The notes: generated by a model from the letters alone, not told the origin. DNA of 64,000 bases from Aquaticitalea lipolytica (GCF_014641635.1 NZ_BMIC01000001.1:1-64000); one strand, 5' to 3'. Counted from the stretch's first letter, positions 18,061-26,927 are shown. A program made the numbers and translations.

Positions 18061-18612
18061 TTGACACTAACCAATCAAAATATAGAAGAGCTCTTACAGC
18101 TTTGCAAATCTAATAACCAGCGTGCGCAACTTGAGGTTTATAATAGATATTACAAAGCAATGTATAACACATCCTTTAGAATTGTTAAAGACAGTTTTAA
18201 GGCAGAAGACATTATGCAAGAATCGTTTTTAGCAGCATTTACAAAATTAGACGGTCTTAATGATAGCTCAACATTTGGTTCATGGTTAAAACGAATTGTA
18301 ATTAATAATAGCATTTACTATTATAATAAAAACAATAAGCATAAAGATGTGCCTTTAGATGATGTGATATACAAAGTTGAAGATGATCAAGGTATTGAAG
18401 ATAATGAATTAGCTACAATAAAAGCCTCTCAAATTATCAATACTATGAAATCTTTAAAAGACAGTTATCAATTAGGTTTGACACTGCATTTAATTGAAGG
18501 TTACGATTATGAGGAAATTTGTGAAATTATGAATATAACTCACGCAAATTGTAGAACCCTCATATCGAGAGCAAAAGAGAGTTTAAGACAGAAATTATTA
18601 ACAATAGCTTAA
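18061..18612 (+). CDS. ECF-type sigma-70 family RNA polymerase sigma factor
   Basis: The 183-residue protein has sigma region 2 (YNRYYKAMYNTSFRIVKD, AEDIMQESFLAAF, STFGSWLKRIVINN) and region 4 with a helix-turn-helix (HLIEGYDYEEICEIMNI, RTLISRAKESLRQKLL). No region 1 or 3 is present, so it is an extracytoplasmic-function type. The only usable start in frame is TTG at 18061, since the frame is closed upstream at 18028 without an ATG. An out-of-frame ATG at 18053 stops after three codons. A protein with one transmembrane helix follows after 11 bases and is the likely anti-sigma factor. TGTAACA at 18012 resembles ECF -35 boxes, so autoregulation is possible. Confidence 0.9.
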   Translation: MTLTNQNIEELLQLCKSNNQRAQLEVYNRYYKAMYNTSFRIVKDSFKAEDIMQESFLAAFTKLDGLNDSSTFGSWLKRIVINNSIYYYNKNNKHKDVPLDDVIYKVEDDQGIEDNELATIKASQIINTMKSLKDSYQLGLTLHLIEGYDYEEICEIMNITHANCRTLISRAKESLRQKLLTIA

Positions 18613-18623
18613 ATAAAGAGACC

Positions 18624-19169
18624 ATGGAAAAAGAAAATTTAGAGACACTATTTGAAAGCTTAAAAAATGAGTTTGATGTTGAATCACCTAATTTAGGTCA
18701 TCAAGAACGTTTTATATCTAAGCTTAATTCAAACGGTTCTAATAAAACTTTGGCAAAAGCTAAAGGCTTTAAGTTATGGAAACCTTTAATAGCTGTTGCT
18801 GCAACAATAGTGCTATGTTTTAGCTTAATAACAGTGTTTCAACAAGAGCCTGAAGTTAAAGATTTAGCAAGTGTATCGCCAGAGTTATCAAAAACTCAAG
18901 ATTTTTTTACATCTACAATAGCTTTAGAATTAACAAAACTAAATAATGAACGTTCACCAGAAACTGAAGCTTTAATTAATGATGCTTTAAAACAACTCGA
19001 TATCCTTGAAAAAGATTACAACAAACTAAAAATAGACCTTTCCGAAAGTGGCAATGATAAACGCGTTATCTATGCTATGATCTCAAATTTTCAAAACAGA
19101 ATTGAAATATTACAAAACGTAATGCAAAATATTGAAGAAGTAAAACAGTACAATCAAGAAACAATATAA
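18624..19169 (+). CDS. Single-pass membrane protein, probable anti-sigma factor
   Basis: The 181-residue protein has a charged cytoplasmic N-terminus (ENLETLFESLKNEFDVESPN.. HQERFISKL), one transmembrane helix around residues 48-70 (PLIAVAATIVLCFSLITVF), and a periplasmic part with a long coiled coil (EALINDALKQLDILEKDYNKLK, MISNFQNRIEILQNVMQNIEE). I recognise no zinc-binding anti-sigma motif. Position directly after an ECF sigma gene and the topology support an anti-sigma role. The coiled coil could be the sensor. Two beta-helix envelope protein genes follow, probably in one operon. Confidence 0.72.
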   Translation: MEKENLETLFESLKNEFDVESPNLGHQERFISKLNSNGSNKTLAKAKGFKLWKPLIAVAATIVLCFSLITVFQQEPEVKDLASVSPELSKTQDFFTSTIALELTKLNNERSPETEALINDALKQLDILEKDYNKLKIDLSESGNDKRVIYAMISNFQNRIEILQNVMQNIEEVKQYNQETI

Positions 19170-19179
19170 CTAAACAACA

Positions 19180-19202
19180 TATTTTCTTCTTAAGAGAAAA
19201 TA
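19180..19202 (+). promoter_or_regulatory. Hairpin ahead of the DUF4097-like gene
   Basis: TATTTTCT, a 7-base loop, then AGAAAATA forms a perfect 8-bp stem in the 48-base gap before the start codon at 19218. No T run follows, so it is not a normal terminator. It might affect mRNA processing or the expression ratio within the sigma operon. Confidence 0.35.
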
Positions 19203-19217
19203 GTAAACCTAATAATT

Positions 19218-20306
19218 ATGAAAACACAATTACTATATAAAGCAGTATTTATGCTGTTATTGATTCCTACAATGGTTTTAGGAAGCAATGGTCTTAATGG
19301 CAAACACACAAAAGAAAAAACAATAAAAAAAGAATTTACCGTAAATAGCAATGCTAATTTAAAAGTAAATAACAGCTATGGTAACATTAACATAGTTACT
19401 TATTCTGGAAACAAAACTTACATTGAAGTTACTGTTAAAACTAATAGTAATGATGAAGACAAAGCTCAAAAAAAATTAGACGAAATTACAGTAGAGTTTA
19501 ATTCTAGTTCAGAATATGTGTCTGCAAAAACAATATTTGATAAAAATAAATCTGATTCTTGGTGGAGTTGGGGAAAAAACAATAATGTAAATATGGAAAT
19601 TAATTATGTTATTAAGTTACCAATAACCAACAGTGTAGACCTAAGTAATGATTATGGTAGTATTAATTTAGATAAGTTAGAAGGTCGTGCTAATATAAAT
19701 TGTGACTATGGAAAAATAACAACTAAGGAGCTAATGGCAGACAATAATTATCTATCATTTGACTATACACAAAACAGTTATTTTGAATACATAAAAAGTG
19801 GAAAAATAAATGCTGATTATAGTGGATTTATAGTATCAAAAGCTAAGAATTTAGAAATATCTGCTGATTACACAAAGTCGGTAGTTAAAATTGCTGAGAA
19901 TGTAAGTTACAATTGCGATTATGGCTCAATAACAGTTGAAAATGTAAATAATGTAACTGGAAATGGTGATTACCTTACTACTCTAATAGGAGACGTTTAT
20001 AAAAATATTGATATAAAAGCAGATTATGGTTCAATTAAAATTGAAAGAATGAATTCTAATGCTGGTAATGTAAACATAGAATCAGATTATGTTGGTATTA
20101 CTATAGGATTTGATGCTTCTTACAATTTTAAATTTGATCTAGATTTAGAATATGCTTCATTAAGAGACTCAGAAGGGTTTCAGTTTACTAAAAAAAGAAT
20201 AGAATCAACAGATAAATATTACCAAGGTTATTATGGCAATTCAAGCACATCAAACCTAATTAGAATAAAATCTAACTATGGTAGTGTATCATTCAAAAGA
20301 AATTAA
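19218..20306 (+). CDS. DUF4097-like beta-helix exported protein
   Basis: The 362-residue protein has a signal peptide (LLLIPTMVLGSNG). The mature part repeats a DYG(S/K/T)I-like motif about every 20 residues (NSYGNINIV, NDYGSINLD, CDYGKITTK, ADYSGFIVS, CDYGSITVE, ADYGSIKIE, SDYVGITIG, SNYGSVSFK). That suggests a right-handed parallel beta-helix as in DUF4097/DUF2807 families. DUF4097 domains occur in cell-envelope stress proteins such as LiaG. Located third in the sigma/anti-sigma operon, it is probably a periplasmic or surface protein controlled or sensed by the ECF system. Exact function unknown. Confidence 0.75.
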   Translation: MKTQLLYKAVFMLLLIPTMVLGSNGLNGKHTKEKTIKKEFTVNSNANLKVNNSYGNINIVTYSGNKTYIEVTVKTNSNDEDKAQKKLDEITVEFNSSSEYVSAKTIFDKNKSDSWWSWGKNNNVNMEINYVIKLPITNSVDLSNDYGSINLDKLEGRANINCDYGKITTKELMADNNYLSFDYTQNSYFEYIKSGKINADYSGFIVSKAKNLEISADYTKSVVKIAENVSYNCDYGSITVENVNNVTGNGDYLTTLIGDVYKNIDIKADYGSIKIERMNSNAGNVNIESDYVGITIGFDASYNFKFDLDLEYASLRDSEGFQFTKKRIESTDKYYQGYYGNSSTSNLIRIKSNYGSVSFKRN

Positions 20307-20323
20307 TCAAAAAACTAAAAATC

Positions 20324-21034
20324 ATGAAAAAATTAATCTTATTAATTGCAATACTAACTATTAGTACAATACAAGCACAAAAAAAGATAAAAGGTAATGG
20401 AAATATTACTACAGCAACAAGAACCACTTCCGATTATGAAGGTATTAAATGCGCAGGATCATTTGATTATGTACTTGTAGCTGGTGAAGAAGGAAAAATA
20501 ACTCTGGAAGGTGAATCTAACTTACTAGATTACATTATAACCGAAGTAAAAGATGGTAGCCTTATTGTAAAAACAGAAAATCATATTAATTTAAGTCCAA
20601 GCTGGAATAAGACTGTAAAAATAACTATTCCGTTTAAAGATATAAACCAGGTGTCACTTGCTGGTTCTGGCGATTTATGGAATGAAGACAAAATCACTTC
20701 AAACAATTTAAAAGTTGCATTAGCTGGTTCTGGAGATGTGGTGTTAAATATCGAAGCATCTACCGTTGAAAGTAGTTTAGCTGGATCTGGAGATTTAACG
20801 CTTAAAGGAAAAACAAATTCATTAGAAGCTAGAGTAGCTGGCTCTGGTGATTTTCATGGGTTTGATTTGCAATCTAACAACACTGATGTATCTGTAGCAG
20901 GTTCTGGTGATGCACAAGTTGTTTGTAATGGAAGCCTAAAAGCTAGAGTTGCTGGCTCTGGAGATATAAAATATACAGGCAATCCGAAAACTGAAGACAC
21001 AAAAGTAGCTGGATCTGGAAGTATAAGTAATTAA
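20324..21034 (+). CDS. Head GIN domain protein (DUF2807)
   Basis: The 236-residue protein has a signal peptide ending in TIQAQ. After an N-terminal strand region (KGNGNITTATRTTSDYEGIKCAGSFDYVLVAGEEG) it contains seven AGSG(D/S) turns spaced about 23-25 residues (SLAGSGDLW, ALAGSGDVV, SLAGSGDLT, RVAGSGDFH, SVAGSGDAQ, RVAGSGDIK, KVAGSGSIS). These define the putative auto-transporter adhesin head GIN domain (PF10988), a beta-helix. It is the last gene of the ECF operon, 17 bases after the DUF4097-like gene, and ends at a terminator. Function is unknown, probably at the cell surface or in the periplasm. Confidence 0.88.
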   Translation: MKKLILLIAILTISTIQAQKKIKGNGNITTATRTTSDYEGIKCAGSFDYVLVAGEEGKITLEGESNLLDYIITEVKDGSLIVKTENHINLSPSWNKTVKITIPFKDINQVSLAGSGDLWNEDKITSNNLKVALAGSGDVVLNIEASTVESSLAGSGDLTLKGKTNSLEARVAGSGDFHGFDLQSNNTDVSVAGSGDAQVVCNGSLKARVAGSGDIKYTGNPKTEDTKVAGSGSISN

Positions 21035-21051
21035 TGAATCTGCTTTAAAAC

Positions 21052-21084
21052 AAAAAAGCCACTCAGATATTGAGTGGCTTTTTT
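21052..21084 (+). terminator. Terminator of the ECF sigma operon
   Basis: The stem AAAAAAGCCACTCA/TGAGTGGCTTTTTT has T runs on both strands, 17 bases after the DUF2807 stop. It can also serve the convergent lipoprotein gene ending at 21098. Confidence 0.87.
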
Positions 21085-21097
21085 GTTTATATATATT

Positions 21098-21904
21098 CTA
21101 ATTTAATGTATAAGAACTTAACTCTTGCAACGAATTGGATGTTATATTATCTCCAGAATCGTATTGAGTACCTTCAATTTTAATAATACCTACATCTTTA
21201 GCAAAATAATAGAATGTATCAGCTTGAATAGTTTGGTCTGGTGCATCTGCTGATGAAGAATCTAAAGCGTATTTAACTTTAATTACAGGACTATAACTTG
21301 TACCATTTACATCTACAGTTAAATCTTTTGCAACAATTTCAAAGTTTAAAACTAAGTCAGTTGTAACGCTAGGTAAATCTGGAAAGTTAGGGTCACTGGA
21401 TGTAAATGTAGTTGTCGTTTGCACATTTTTTGTCCATGTTTCTCCTACGTTCAAATAATCTTTTAAAATAATAAAACTATACCCTGTTTGACTAAGTTGA
21501 AATAAGCCTAAAAAATCGGCTGTTAAATCACCTACTCCAACAATATAGTCGCCTCCATTTTTTCTTGTATAGAAATCTATATCAAAACTTTCTAGCTCTG
21601 TTCCGTCTGTACCTGAAACAGTTGGCATAAACTGAGAATATAAATATGCTTGGTTACCTTCAAAAGTGCTTAATGCATCAATTGTCATATTATAATCTTC
21701 TTGCTGAACACCATCTAACGAATAATCATATATCCAATTATTGTTAACAGCCATTGGCCAATAATCTCCAGTTGACTCTCCTCCTGCTTCACCATCTCCA
21801 TTACCTTGACTAAGTCCATTATCTAATGCTTCATTATCACAAGCGTAAAATGAAATAAGTAATGTTGTTAATAAGAATTTAAATGTGATTTTTGCGATTT
21901 TCAT
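21098..21904 (-). CDS. Lipoprotein of unknown function
   Basis: The 268-residue product has a lipoprotein signal peptide (LLISFYAC lipobox) followed by an Asn/Gly/Glu-rich linker. The rest is predicted beta-rich with the segments WPMAVNNNWIYDYSLDG, YNMTIDALSTFEGNQAYLY and YYFAKDVGIIKIEGTQYDSG. The pattern resembles DUF6263/secreted beta-sheet lipoproteins of Bacteroidota, but I do not recognise the family firmly. It is probably an outer-membrane-anchored protein. The MFS gene starts a separate unit downstream. Confidence 0.75.
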   Translation of the reverse strand: MKIAKITFKFLLTTLLISFYACDNEALDNGLSQGNGDGEAGGESTGDYWPMAVNNNWIYDYSLDGVQQEDYNMTIDALSTFEGNQAYLYSQFMPTVSGTDGTELESFDIDFYTRKNGGDYIVGVGDLTADFLGLFQLSQTGYSFIILKDYLNVGETWTKNVQTTTTFTSSDPNFPDLPSVTTDLVLNFEIVAKDLTVDVNGTSYSPVIKVKYALDSSSADAPDQTIQADTFYYFAKDVGIIKIEGTQYDSGDNITSNSLQELSSYTLN

Positions 21905-21933
21905 GTAGTTGTTTTTTTACAAACATAATAAAA

Positions 21934-23238
21934 TTATTCTATTACAGTATTTTCCTTTGGAACCCTAAATAGCAAAACAATACCAACTAAAAAGAATATA
22001 AATAAGAAAAGAATAGCATTTCGCATACTACCTGTAAACTGATCTATAAGAGCAAAAATTACCATTCCTATAACAATTCCAATTTTTTCTGCTACATCAT
22101 AAAAACTAAAAAATGAGGTTGTATCTTCAGTTTCTGGTAAAAATTTAGAATAAGTTGATCTTGCTAATGCTTGAATTCCTCCCATAACTAAACCAACACA
22201 TGCAGCAGCAATATAAAACTGAATAGGTGTTTCCATAAAATAGGCATAAAAACATAATGCCATCCATACAAAGTTTACAAAAATCAAAGTTTTTATATTC
22301 CCAAATTTTGATGACGCTTTAGATGTTAATATTGCCCCAAGAATGGCGACAAGTTGTATAACTAAAATACTTGTAATAAGTCCTGTAGTTTTTTCTCCAT
22401 CAGTTCCCCATGCTATTTCTTCTTCACCAAAATAAACTGCAACAAGCATTATTGTTTGCACAGCCATACTAAACACAAAAAAAGCAGTTAAATAACGTTT
22501 AAGCCTTAAGTTTTGTGTCAATTGATTCCATACCTGTTTTAATTCTTTAAAACCATTAAAAAGAACTGCTCTTGTGACTTTATGTCCTGTTGATACTCCT
22601 TTTGGCAAAATATAAAATGTATACTGACTAAAAAGTATCCACCATAAACCAACAGTAATAAATGAGTAACGCATCATTTGCATTTTATCTTCCCCATTTT
22701 CTTGACTCATAACCATAATAAGATTTATGACTAATAATAAAACACTACCTATATAACCCATTGAAAATCCCTTTGCACTAATACTATCTTGCTGTTCAGG
22801 AAACGCTATATCTGGCAAATAAGAGTTATAAAACACCAAACTTCCCCAATAACCTATTAAACCCATAAAATAAAATAACAAGCTTAAATGAATATGGTCA
22901 AGACTAAACCAATACAAACCAATGCACCCTATTCCGCCAGTGTAACAAAAAAACTTCATAAATGCCTTTTTATTACCAACATAATCAGCTACTCCAGACA
23001 ATAATGGAGAAGTAAATGTTACAACTAAAAAAGTGAAAGCTGTTACAAAAGTTATAAGTGCTGTACTTTTAAATTCAAACCCAAAAGCATGTACTTTTTT
23101 GATTTCTGAAAGAAATAATGCTGAATAAAATATTGGAAATATTGAAGATGCAATAGTTAAGGTATACACTGAATTAGCCCAATCGTAAAATGCCCAAGCG
23201 TTAAGCAATTTCTTGCTTCCTTTTTGAAGTTCTGCCAT
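21934..23238 (-). CDS. UMF1/Atg22-like MFS transporter
   Basis: The 434-residue integral membrane protein has about 12 predicted helices. The N-terminus NAWAFYDWANSVYTLTIASSIFP is the signature of the UMF1 (vacuole effluxer Atg22-like) branch of the major facilitator superfamily. The middle helix pair GLVMGGIQALARSTYSKFLPE is the typical MFS loop and helix of this branch. Atg22 exports amino acids from yeast vacuoles; the bacterial substrate is unknown. The upstream M48 gene is separated from it by a terminator, so it is probably transcribed on its own. Confidence 0.9.
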   Translation of the reverse strand: MAELQKGSKKLLNAWAFYDWANSVYTLTIASSIFPIFYSALFLSEIKKVHAFGFEFKSTALITFVTAFTFLVVTFTSPLLSGVADYVGNKKAFMKFFCYTGGIGCIGLYWFSLDHIHLSLLFYFMGLIGYWGSLVFYNSYLPDIAFPEQQDSISAKGFSMGYIGSVLLLVINLIMVMSQENGEDKMQMMRYSFITVGLWWILFSQYTFYILPKGVSTGHKVTRAVLFNGFKELKQVWNQLTQNLRLKRYLTAFFVFSMAVQTIMLVAVYFGEEEIAWGTDGEKTTGLITSILVIQLVAILGAILTSKASSKFGNIKTLIFVNFVWMALCFYAYFMETPIQFYIAAACVGLVMGGIQALARSTYSKFLPETEDTTSFFSFYDVAEKIGIVIGMVIFALIDQFTGSMRNAILFLFIFFLVGIVLLFRVPKENTVIE

Positions 23239-23249
23239 AGTTTAAAATT

Positions 23250-23288
23250 AAAAAAGCTGTTCAATTCCTTGCTTAGGAAGAACAGCTT
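23250..23288 (-). terminator. Terminator of the M48 peptidase gene
   Basis: On the minus strand AAGCTGTTC pairs with GAACAGCTT, with an inner TTCCT/AGGAA helix. A T run follows, 34 bases beyond the M48 stop codon. Confidence 0.82.
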
Positions 23289-23322
23289 CTAAAATAGATA
23301 AATATTTTAAACTATACGTTTT

Positions 23323-24141
23323 TTAATCTTTAAATGTAGTTACACCAAATTTTTTAGCTTCAGCAATTGCCTTAGGAGCTAACTCAGTAATGTTTTTAAT
23401 TCTACTTTCATTTGATGGGTGTGTACTTAAAAACTCAGGTGGTGCTTGTCCTCCACTTTGTGCACTCATTCGTTTCCATAATTCAGCAGCTTCCATTGGA
23501 TTATAACCTGCAATAGCCATTAAATAAAGTCCAATTTCGTCAGCCTCAGACTCATGACTTCTGCTAAAAGGTAGCATACCTAATACATTAGAACCTACAC
23601 CATAATATTGGTTAAATGCATTTCTGTCTTGATCGTTTTTTATAGCAACATTACCTGCTATCGCTAAACCTTGTTGCACATAAGCTGCACTCATACGTTG
23701 CTGTCCATGATTTGCAAGAGCATGAGAAACTTCATGTCCCATAATAGCTGCAATTCCAGCTTCACCATTAGCTATTGGAAGTATTCCTGTGTAGAATACA
23801 ATTTTTCCTCCAGGCATGCACCAAGCATTTACTGTTTTATCATCTACTAAATTATACTCCCATTTGTAATCGTTTAAATAGCCTTGATATCCATTAGCAT
23901 TTAACCAACGCTCAGCAGCAACCGCAATTTTCTGACCCACTTTTGTAACCATTTGTGCATCGGCAGTGCCTTTTATTACTTTATTTTCAGTTAAAAACTG
24001 ATTATATTGCTGGAAGGCAGTTGGAAATAATTGAGAGTTTGGGACTAATGCCATTGTTTTCTTTCCTGTAAAAGGATTTGTTGCGCAAGACAAAAACAAT
24101 AATACTGCACCAAATGCTACAATTTTATTTTTAAATTTCAT
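23323..24141 (-). CDS. M48 family zinc metallopeptidase, lipoprotein
   Basis: The 272-residue product has a lipobox LLFLSCAT. The catalytic HExxH is in IMGHEVSHALANHGQQRM and the third zinc ligand is in SHESEADEIGLYLMAIAGYNP (Glu). The size and the LPFSRSHESEAD motif match short outer-membrane M48 peptidases such as LoiP and the peptidase part of BepA, which degrade misfolded outer-membrane proteins. No C-terminal TPR is present, so it is closer to LoiP. Lipid anchoring places it facing the periplasm. Envelope quality control is the inferred role. Confidence 0.93.
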   Translation of the reverse strand: MKFKNKIVAFGAVLLFLSCATNPFTGKKTMALVPNSQLFPTAFQQYNQFLTENKVIKGTADAQMVTKVGQKIAVAAERWLNANGYQGYLNDYKWEYNLVDDKTVNAWCMPGGKIVFYTGILPIANGEAGIAAIMGHEVSHALANHGQQRMSAAYVQQGLAIAGNVAIKNDQDRNAFNQYYGVGSNVLGMLPFSRSHESEADEIGLYLMAIAGYNPMEAAELWKRMSAQSGGQAPPEFLSTHPSNESRIKNITELAPKAIAEAKKFGVTTFKD

Positions 24142-24268
24142 TGTTGATGGGTTTTAAATTAACTTCTATAAAAATACAAAAACTGTTCCATACTTGTAAA
24201 AAAGTTTTTCTCAACAATGTTATTTATTTATACTTAATTCGACTTAAACAAAAACAAAAATTGTTATT

Positions 24269-24757
24269 ATGAAAAAATTCTTCTTATTAACCTTAGTTAT
24301 AGCCTTATATAGTTGTAATGGAATTGCTCAAAAAAAAGAACAAAAGAAAACACAAGATAAATTTAAAGTCACAAAAACTGATGCTGAATGGAAATCTCAA
24401 TTATCTTCAGATGAATATTATGTATTAAGAAAAGCTGGGACTGAAAGACCTTTTTCTAGTCCATTAAACAAAAATTATAAAGCTGGTGTTTATGTTTGTG
24501 CAGCATGTGATACACCATTATTTAAAAGTGAACATAAATTTGATTCAGGAACAGGTTGGCCAAGTTTTGATAGAGAAATTAAAGGAAATGTTGCTTTTTC
24601 AACAGATAGAGATTTGGGCTATGTACGAACCGAAGAGCATTGTGCAGTTTGTGGTGGACATTTAGGTCATGTTTTTGATGATGGCCCAAGAAATACTACA
24701 AGTAAACGCCATTGTATTAATGGAGTTGCATTAAAGTTTATTCCAAAATCTGAATAA
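24269..24757 (+). CDS. msrB: Peptide-methionine (R)-S-oxide reductase, lipoprotein form
   Basis: The 162-residue enzyme reduces methionine-R-sulfoxide in proteins. A lipoprotein signal peptide (IALYSC) and a Lys-rich linker precede the catalytic domain, so it works in the envelope. The zinc site is seen as CAACDTPLF and CAVCGGHLGHVF. The GTGWPSFD signature is present, and the catalytic cysteine is in KRHCINGVAL. It stands alone and is divergent from the M48 peptidase gene, another envelope-repair function. A long hairpin follows the gene. Confidence 0.95.
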   Translation: MKKFFLLTLVIALYSCNGIAQKKEQKKTQDKFKVTKTDAEWKSQLSSDEYYVLRKAGTERPFSSPLNKNYKAGVYVCAACDTPLFKSEHKFDSGTGWPSFDREIKGNVAFSTDRDLGYVRTEEHCAVCGGHLGHVFDDGPRNTTSKRHCINGVALKFIPKSE

Positions 24758-24779
24758 AGATTTCACTTTAACCTTTTTG

Positions 24780-24845
24780 AATAGTGATATAAAATCTAAC
24801 TATAATAAAACCTAGTTTTAATGATTTTGTATCACTATTTTTATT
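24780..24845 (+). terminator. Long hairpin after msrB (terminator or palindromic element)
   Basis: Bases 24780-24796 (AATAGTGATATAAAATC) pair with 24823-24839 (GATTTTGTATCACTATT) over 17 bp with one G-U pair. An inner TAAAAC/GTTTTA helix (24806-24820) fills the loop, and a T-rich tract follows. It is longer and less GC-rich than the other terminators here. Confidence 0.5.
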
Positions 24846-24867
24846 TATAATTTATAAGGTTATTTAA

Positions 24868-25422
24868 ATGGAAAATACATTTTTAACTAGTAGCATTAAG
24901 CAATTTGAATACTATAAAAGCTTAGGTGATAAAACTTTTAACCAACTAACAAACGAAGACTTACATTGGCAACTACATGAGCATCATAATAGCATATCAA
25001 TTATTGTAAAACACATAGTTGGAAATATGCTATCACGTTGGACAAACTTTTTAACCGAAGATGGCGAGAAAGAATGGAGACATCGTGATTCAGAATTTAT
25101 GGATACATTTAAAACTAAATCGGATTTAATTGAAAGCTGGAATAAAGGATGGTGTTGTTTGTTTGATGCCTTAAAACCATTAAAAAATGAAGATTTAGAA
25201 CGTATTATATATATTAGAAACCAAGGCCATACAGTTACAGAAGCTATAAACAGACAACTTGCTCATTACTCCTATCATGTTGGGCAAATTGTTTTAATAG
25301 GTACTATAATTAAAAAAGAAAACTGGCAATCATTATCAATTCCAAAAGGCGATTCAATTAAATACAATACAGATAAATTTTCAAAAGATAAAGGTCGCAG
25401 ACATTTTATAGACGACTTATAA
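24868..25422 (+). CDS. DUF1572 (DinB-like) family protein
   Basis: The 184-residue soluble helical protein starts with the family pattern FLTSSIKQFEYYKSLGDKTFNQL. The three metal-binding histidines of the DinB-like four-helix bundle are conserved: HEHHNSISIIVKHIVGNM, and HYSYHVGQIVLIG near the end. Members are found as stand-alone proteins in Firmicutes and Bacteroidota. They are thought to resemble metal-dependent thiol transferases, but no reaction is known. Another DinB protein lies at 49708-50232. Confidence 0.88.
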   Translation: MENTFLTSSIKQFEYYKSLGDKTFNQLTNEDLHWQLHEHHNSISIIVKHIVGNMLSRWTNFLTEDGEKEWRHRDSEFMDTFKTKSDLIESWNKGWCCLFDALKPLKNEDLERIIYIRNQGHTVTEAINRQLAHYSYHVGQIVLIGTIIKKENWQSLSIPKGDSIKYNTDKFSKDKGRRHFIDDL

Positions 25423-25516
25423 TATATAATTTATCCTAAATAAAATCTATCATACATTTATTTTTCAAAATAGGTTTTGTAAATTCGTAGCTTCTAATAA
25501 AGACTAAAAAAATCTC

Positions 25517-26893
25517 ATGAGTAAATACGATATTATTGTTCTCGGAAGTGGTCCTGGTGGCTACGTAACTGCTATTAGAGCATCGCAATTAGGTTTTAAA
25601 ACTGCTGTGATCGAAAAAGAAAACCTTGGTGGAGTTTGCCTAAATTGGGGTTGTATACCAACAAAGGCCTTATTAAAATCTGCTCAAGTTTTTGATTATT
25701 TAAAACATGCAGAAGATTATGGTTTATCAGTTAAAGGGTTTGATAAAGATTTTGATGCTGTTGTTAAACGTAGTCGTGGTGTTGCAGATGGCATGAGTAA
25801 AGGGGTTCAATTCTTAATGAAAAAGAATAAAATTGACGTTATTGAAGGTTTTGGAAAGCTTAAAGCTGGAAAAAAAGTAGATGTTAATGGAAAAGAATAC
25901 AGTGCAAATCATATTATAATTGCAACTGGAGCTCGCTCTCGCGAATTGCCAAGTTTACCACAAGATGGTAAAAAAGTTATTGGTTATAGAGAAGCAATGA
26001 GTTTGAAAGAACAACCTAAAAAAATGATTGTTGTTGGTTCTGGCGCAATTGGTGTTGAGTTTGCATATTTCTATAACTCAATGGGAACAGAAGTAACTAT
26101 TGTTGAATATTTACCAAATGTTGTTCCTGTGGAAGATGAAGATGTTTCTAAACAATTAGAAAAATCGTTCAAGAAAAGCGGAATTAATATTATGACATCT
26201 TCTGAAGTGACTAAAGTAGATACATCTGGAAAAGGTGTAAAAGCTACAGTAAAAACTGCTAAAGGTGAAGAAACGCTTGAAGCAGATATTATTCTTTCTG
26301 CAGTTGGAATTAAATCTAATATTGAAAATATCGGATTAGAAGATGTAGGAATTGCTGTAGATAGAGATAAAATTTTAGTGAATGATTATTATCAAACTAA
26401 TATTCCTGGTTATTATGCTATTGGAGATGTAACTCCAGGACAAGCTTTAGCTCACGTAGCATCTGCTGAAGGTATACTTTGTGTAGAAAAAATTGCAGGT
26501 CAACATGTTGAAGCATTAGATTATGGTAATATACCTGGTTGTACATACTGCTATCCTGAAATTGCTAGTGTAGGTTTAACTGAAAAACAAGCTAAAGAAA
26601 AAGGATACGATATAAAAGTTGGAAAATTCCCTTTCTCTGCATCAGGAAAAGCAAGTGCTTCTGGAGCAAAAGACGGATTTGTAAAAGTAATTTTTGACGC
26701 CAAATATGGCGAATGGTTAGGTTGCCATATGATTGGTGCTGGAGTAACCGATATGATTGCTGAAGCAGTTTTAGGACGTAAACTTGAAACTACTGGACAC
26801 GAAGTATTAAAAGCTGTACATCCACATCCAACAATGAGTGAAGCTGTTATGGAAGCTGTTGCTGATGCCTATGGAGAAGTGATTCACTTGTAA
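25517..26893 (+). CDS. lpdA: Dihydrolipoyl dehydrogenase (E3)
   Basis: The 458-residue FAD enzyme reoxidises dihydrolipoyl groups of 2-oxoacid dehydrogenase complexes with NAD+. The FAD-binding GSGPGGYVTAIRA is at the N-terminus. The redox disulfide is C41-x4-C46 in GGVCLNWGCIPTK. The NAD-binding GSGAIGVEFAYFYNSMG and the catalytic His-Glu pair in HPHPTMSEAVMEA are present. Length is normal. It is not next to E1 or E2 genes, so it probably serves several complexes. A terminator follows. Confidence 0.96.
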   Translation: MSKYDIIVLGSGPGGYVTAIRASQLGFKTAVIEKENLGGVCLNWGCIPTKALLKSAQVFDYLKHAEDYGLSVKGFDKDFDAVVKRSRGVADGMSKGVQFLMKKNKIDVIEGFGKLKAGKKVDVNGKEYSANHIIIATGARSRELPSLPQDGKKVIGYREAMSLKEQPKKMIVVGSGAIGVEFAYFYNSMGTEVTIVEYLPNVVPVEDEDVSKQLEKSFKKSGINIMTSSEVTKVDTSGKGVKATVKTAKGEETLEADIILSAVGIKSNIENIGLEDVGIAVDRDKILVNDYYQTNIPGYYAIGDVTPGQALAHVASAEGILCVEKIAGQHVEALDYGNIPGCTYCYPEIASVGLTEKQAKEKGYDIKVGKFPFSASGKASASGAKDGFVKVIFDAKYGEWLGCHMIGAGVTDMIAEAVLGRKLETTGHEVLKAVHPHPTMSEAVMEAVADAYGEVIHL

Positions 26894-26927
26894 TCTTGTA
26901 AATACTCTTAAATCTAAAAGATAAAAC

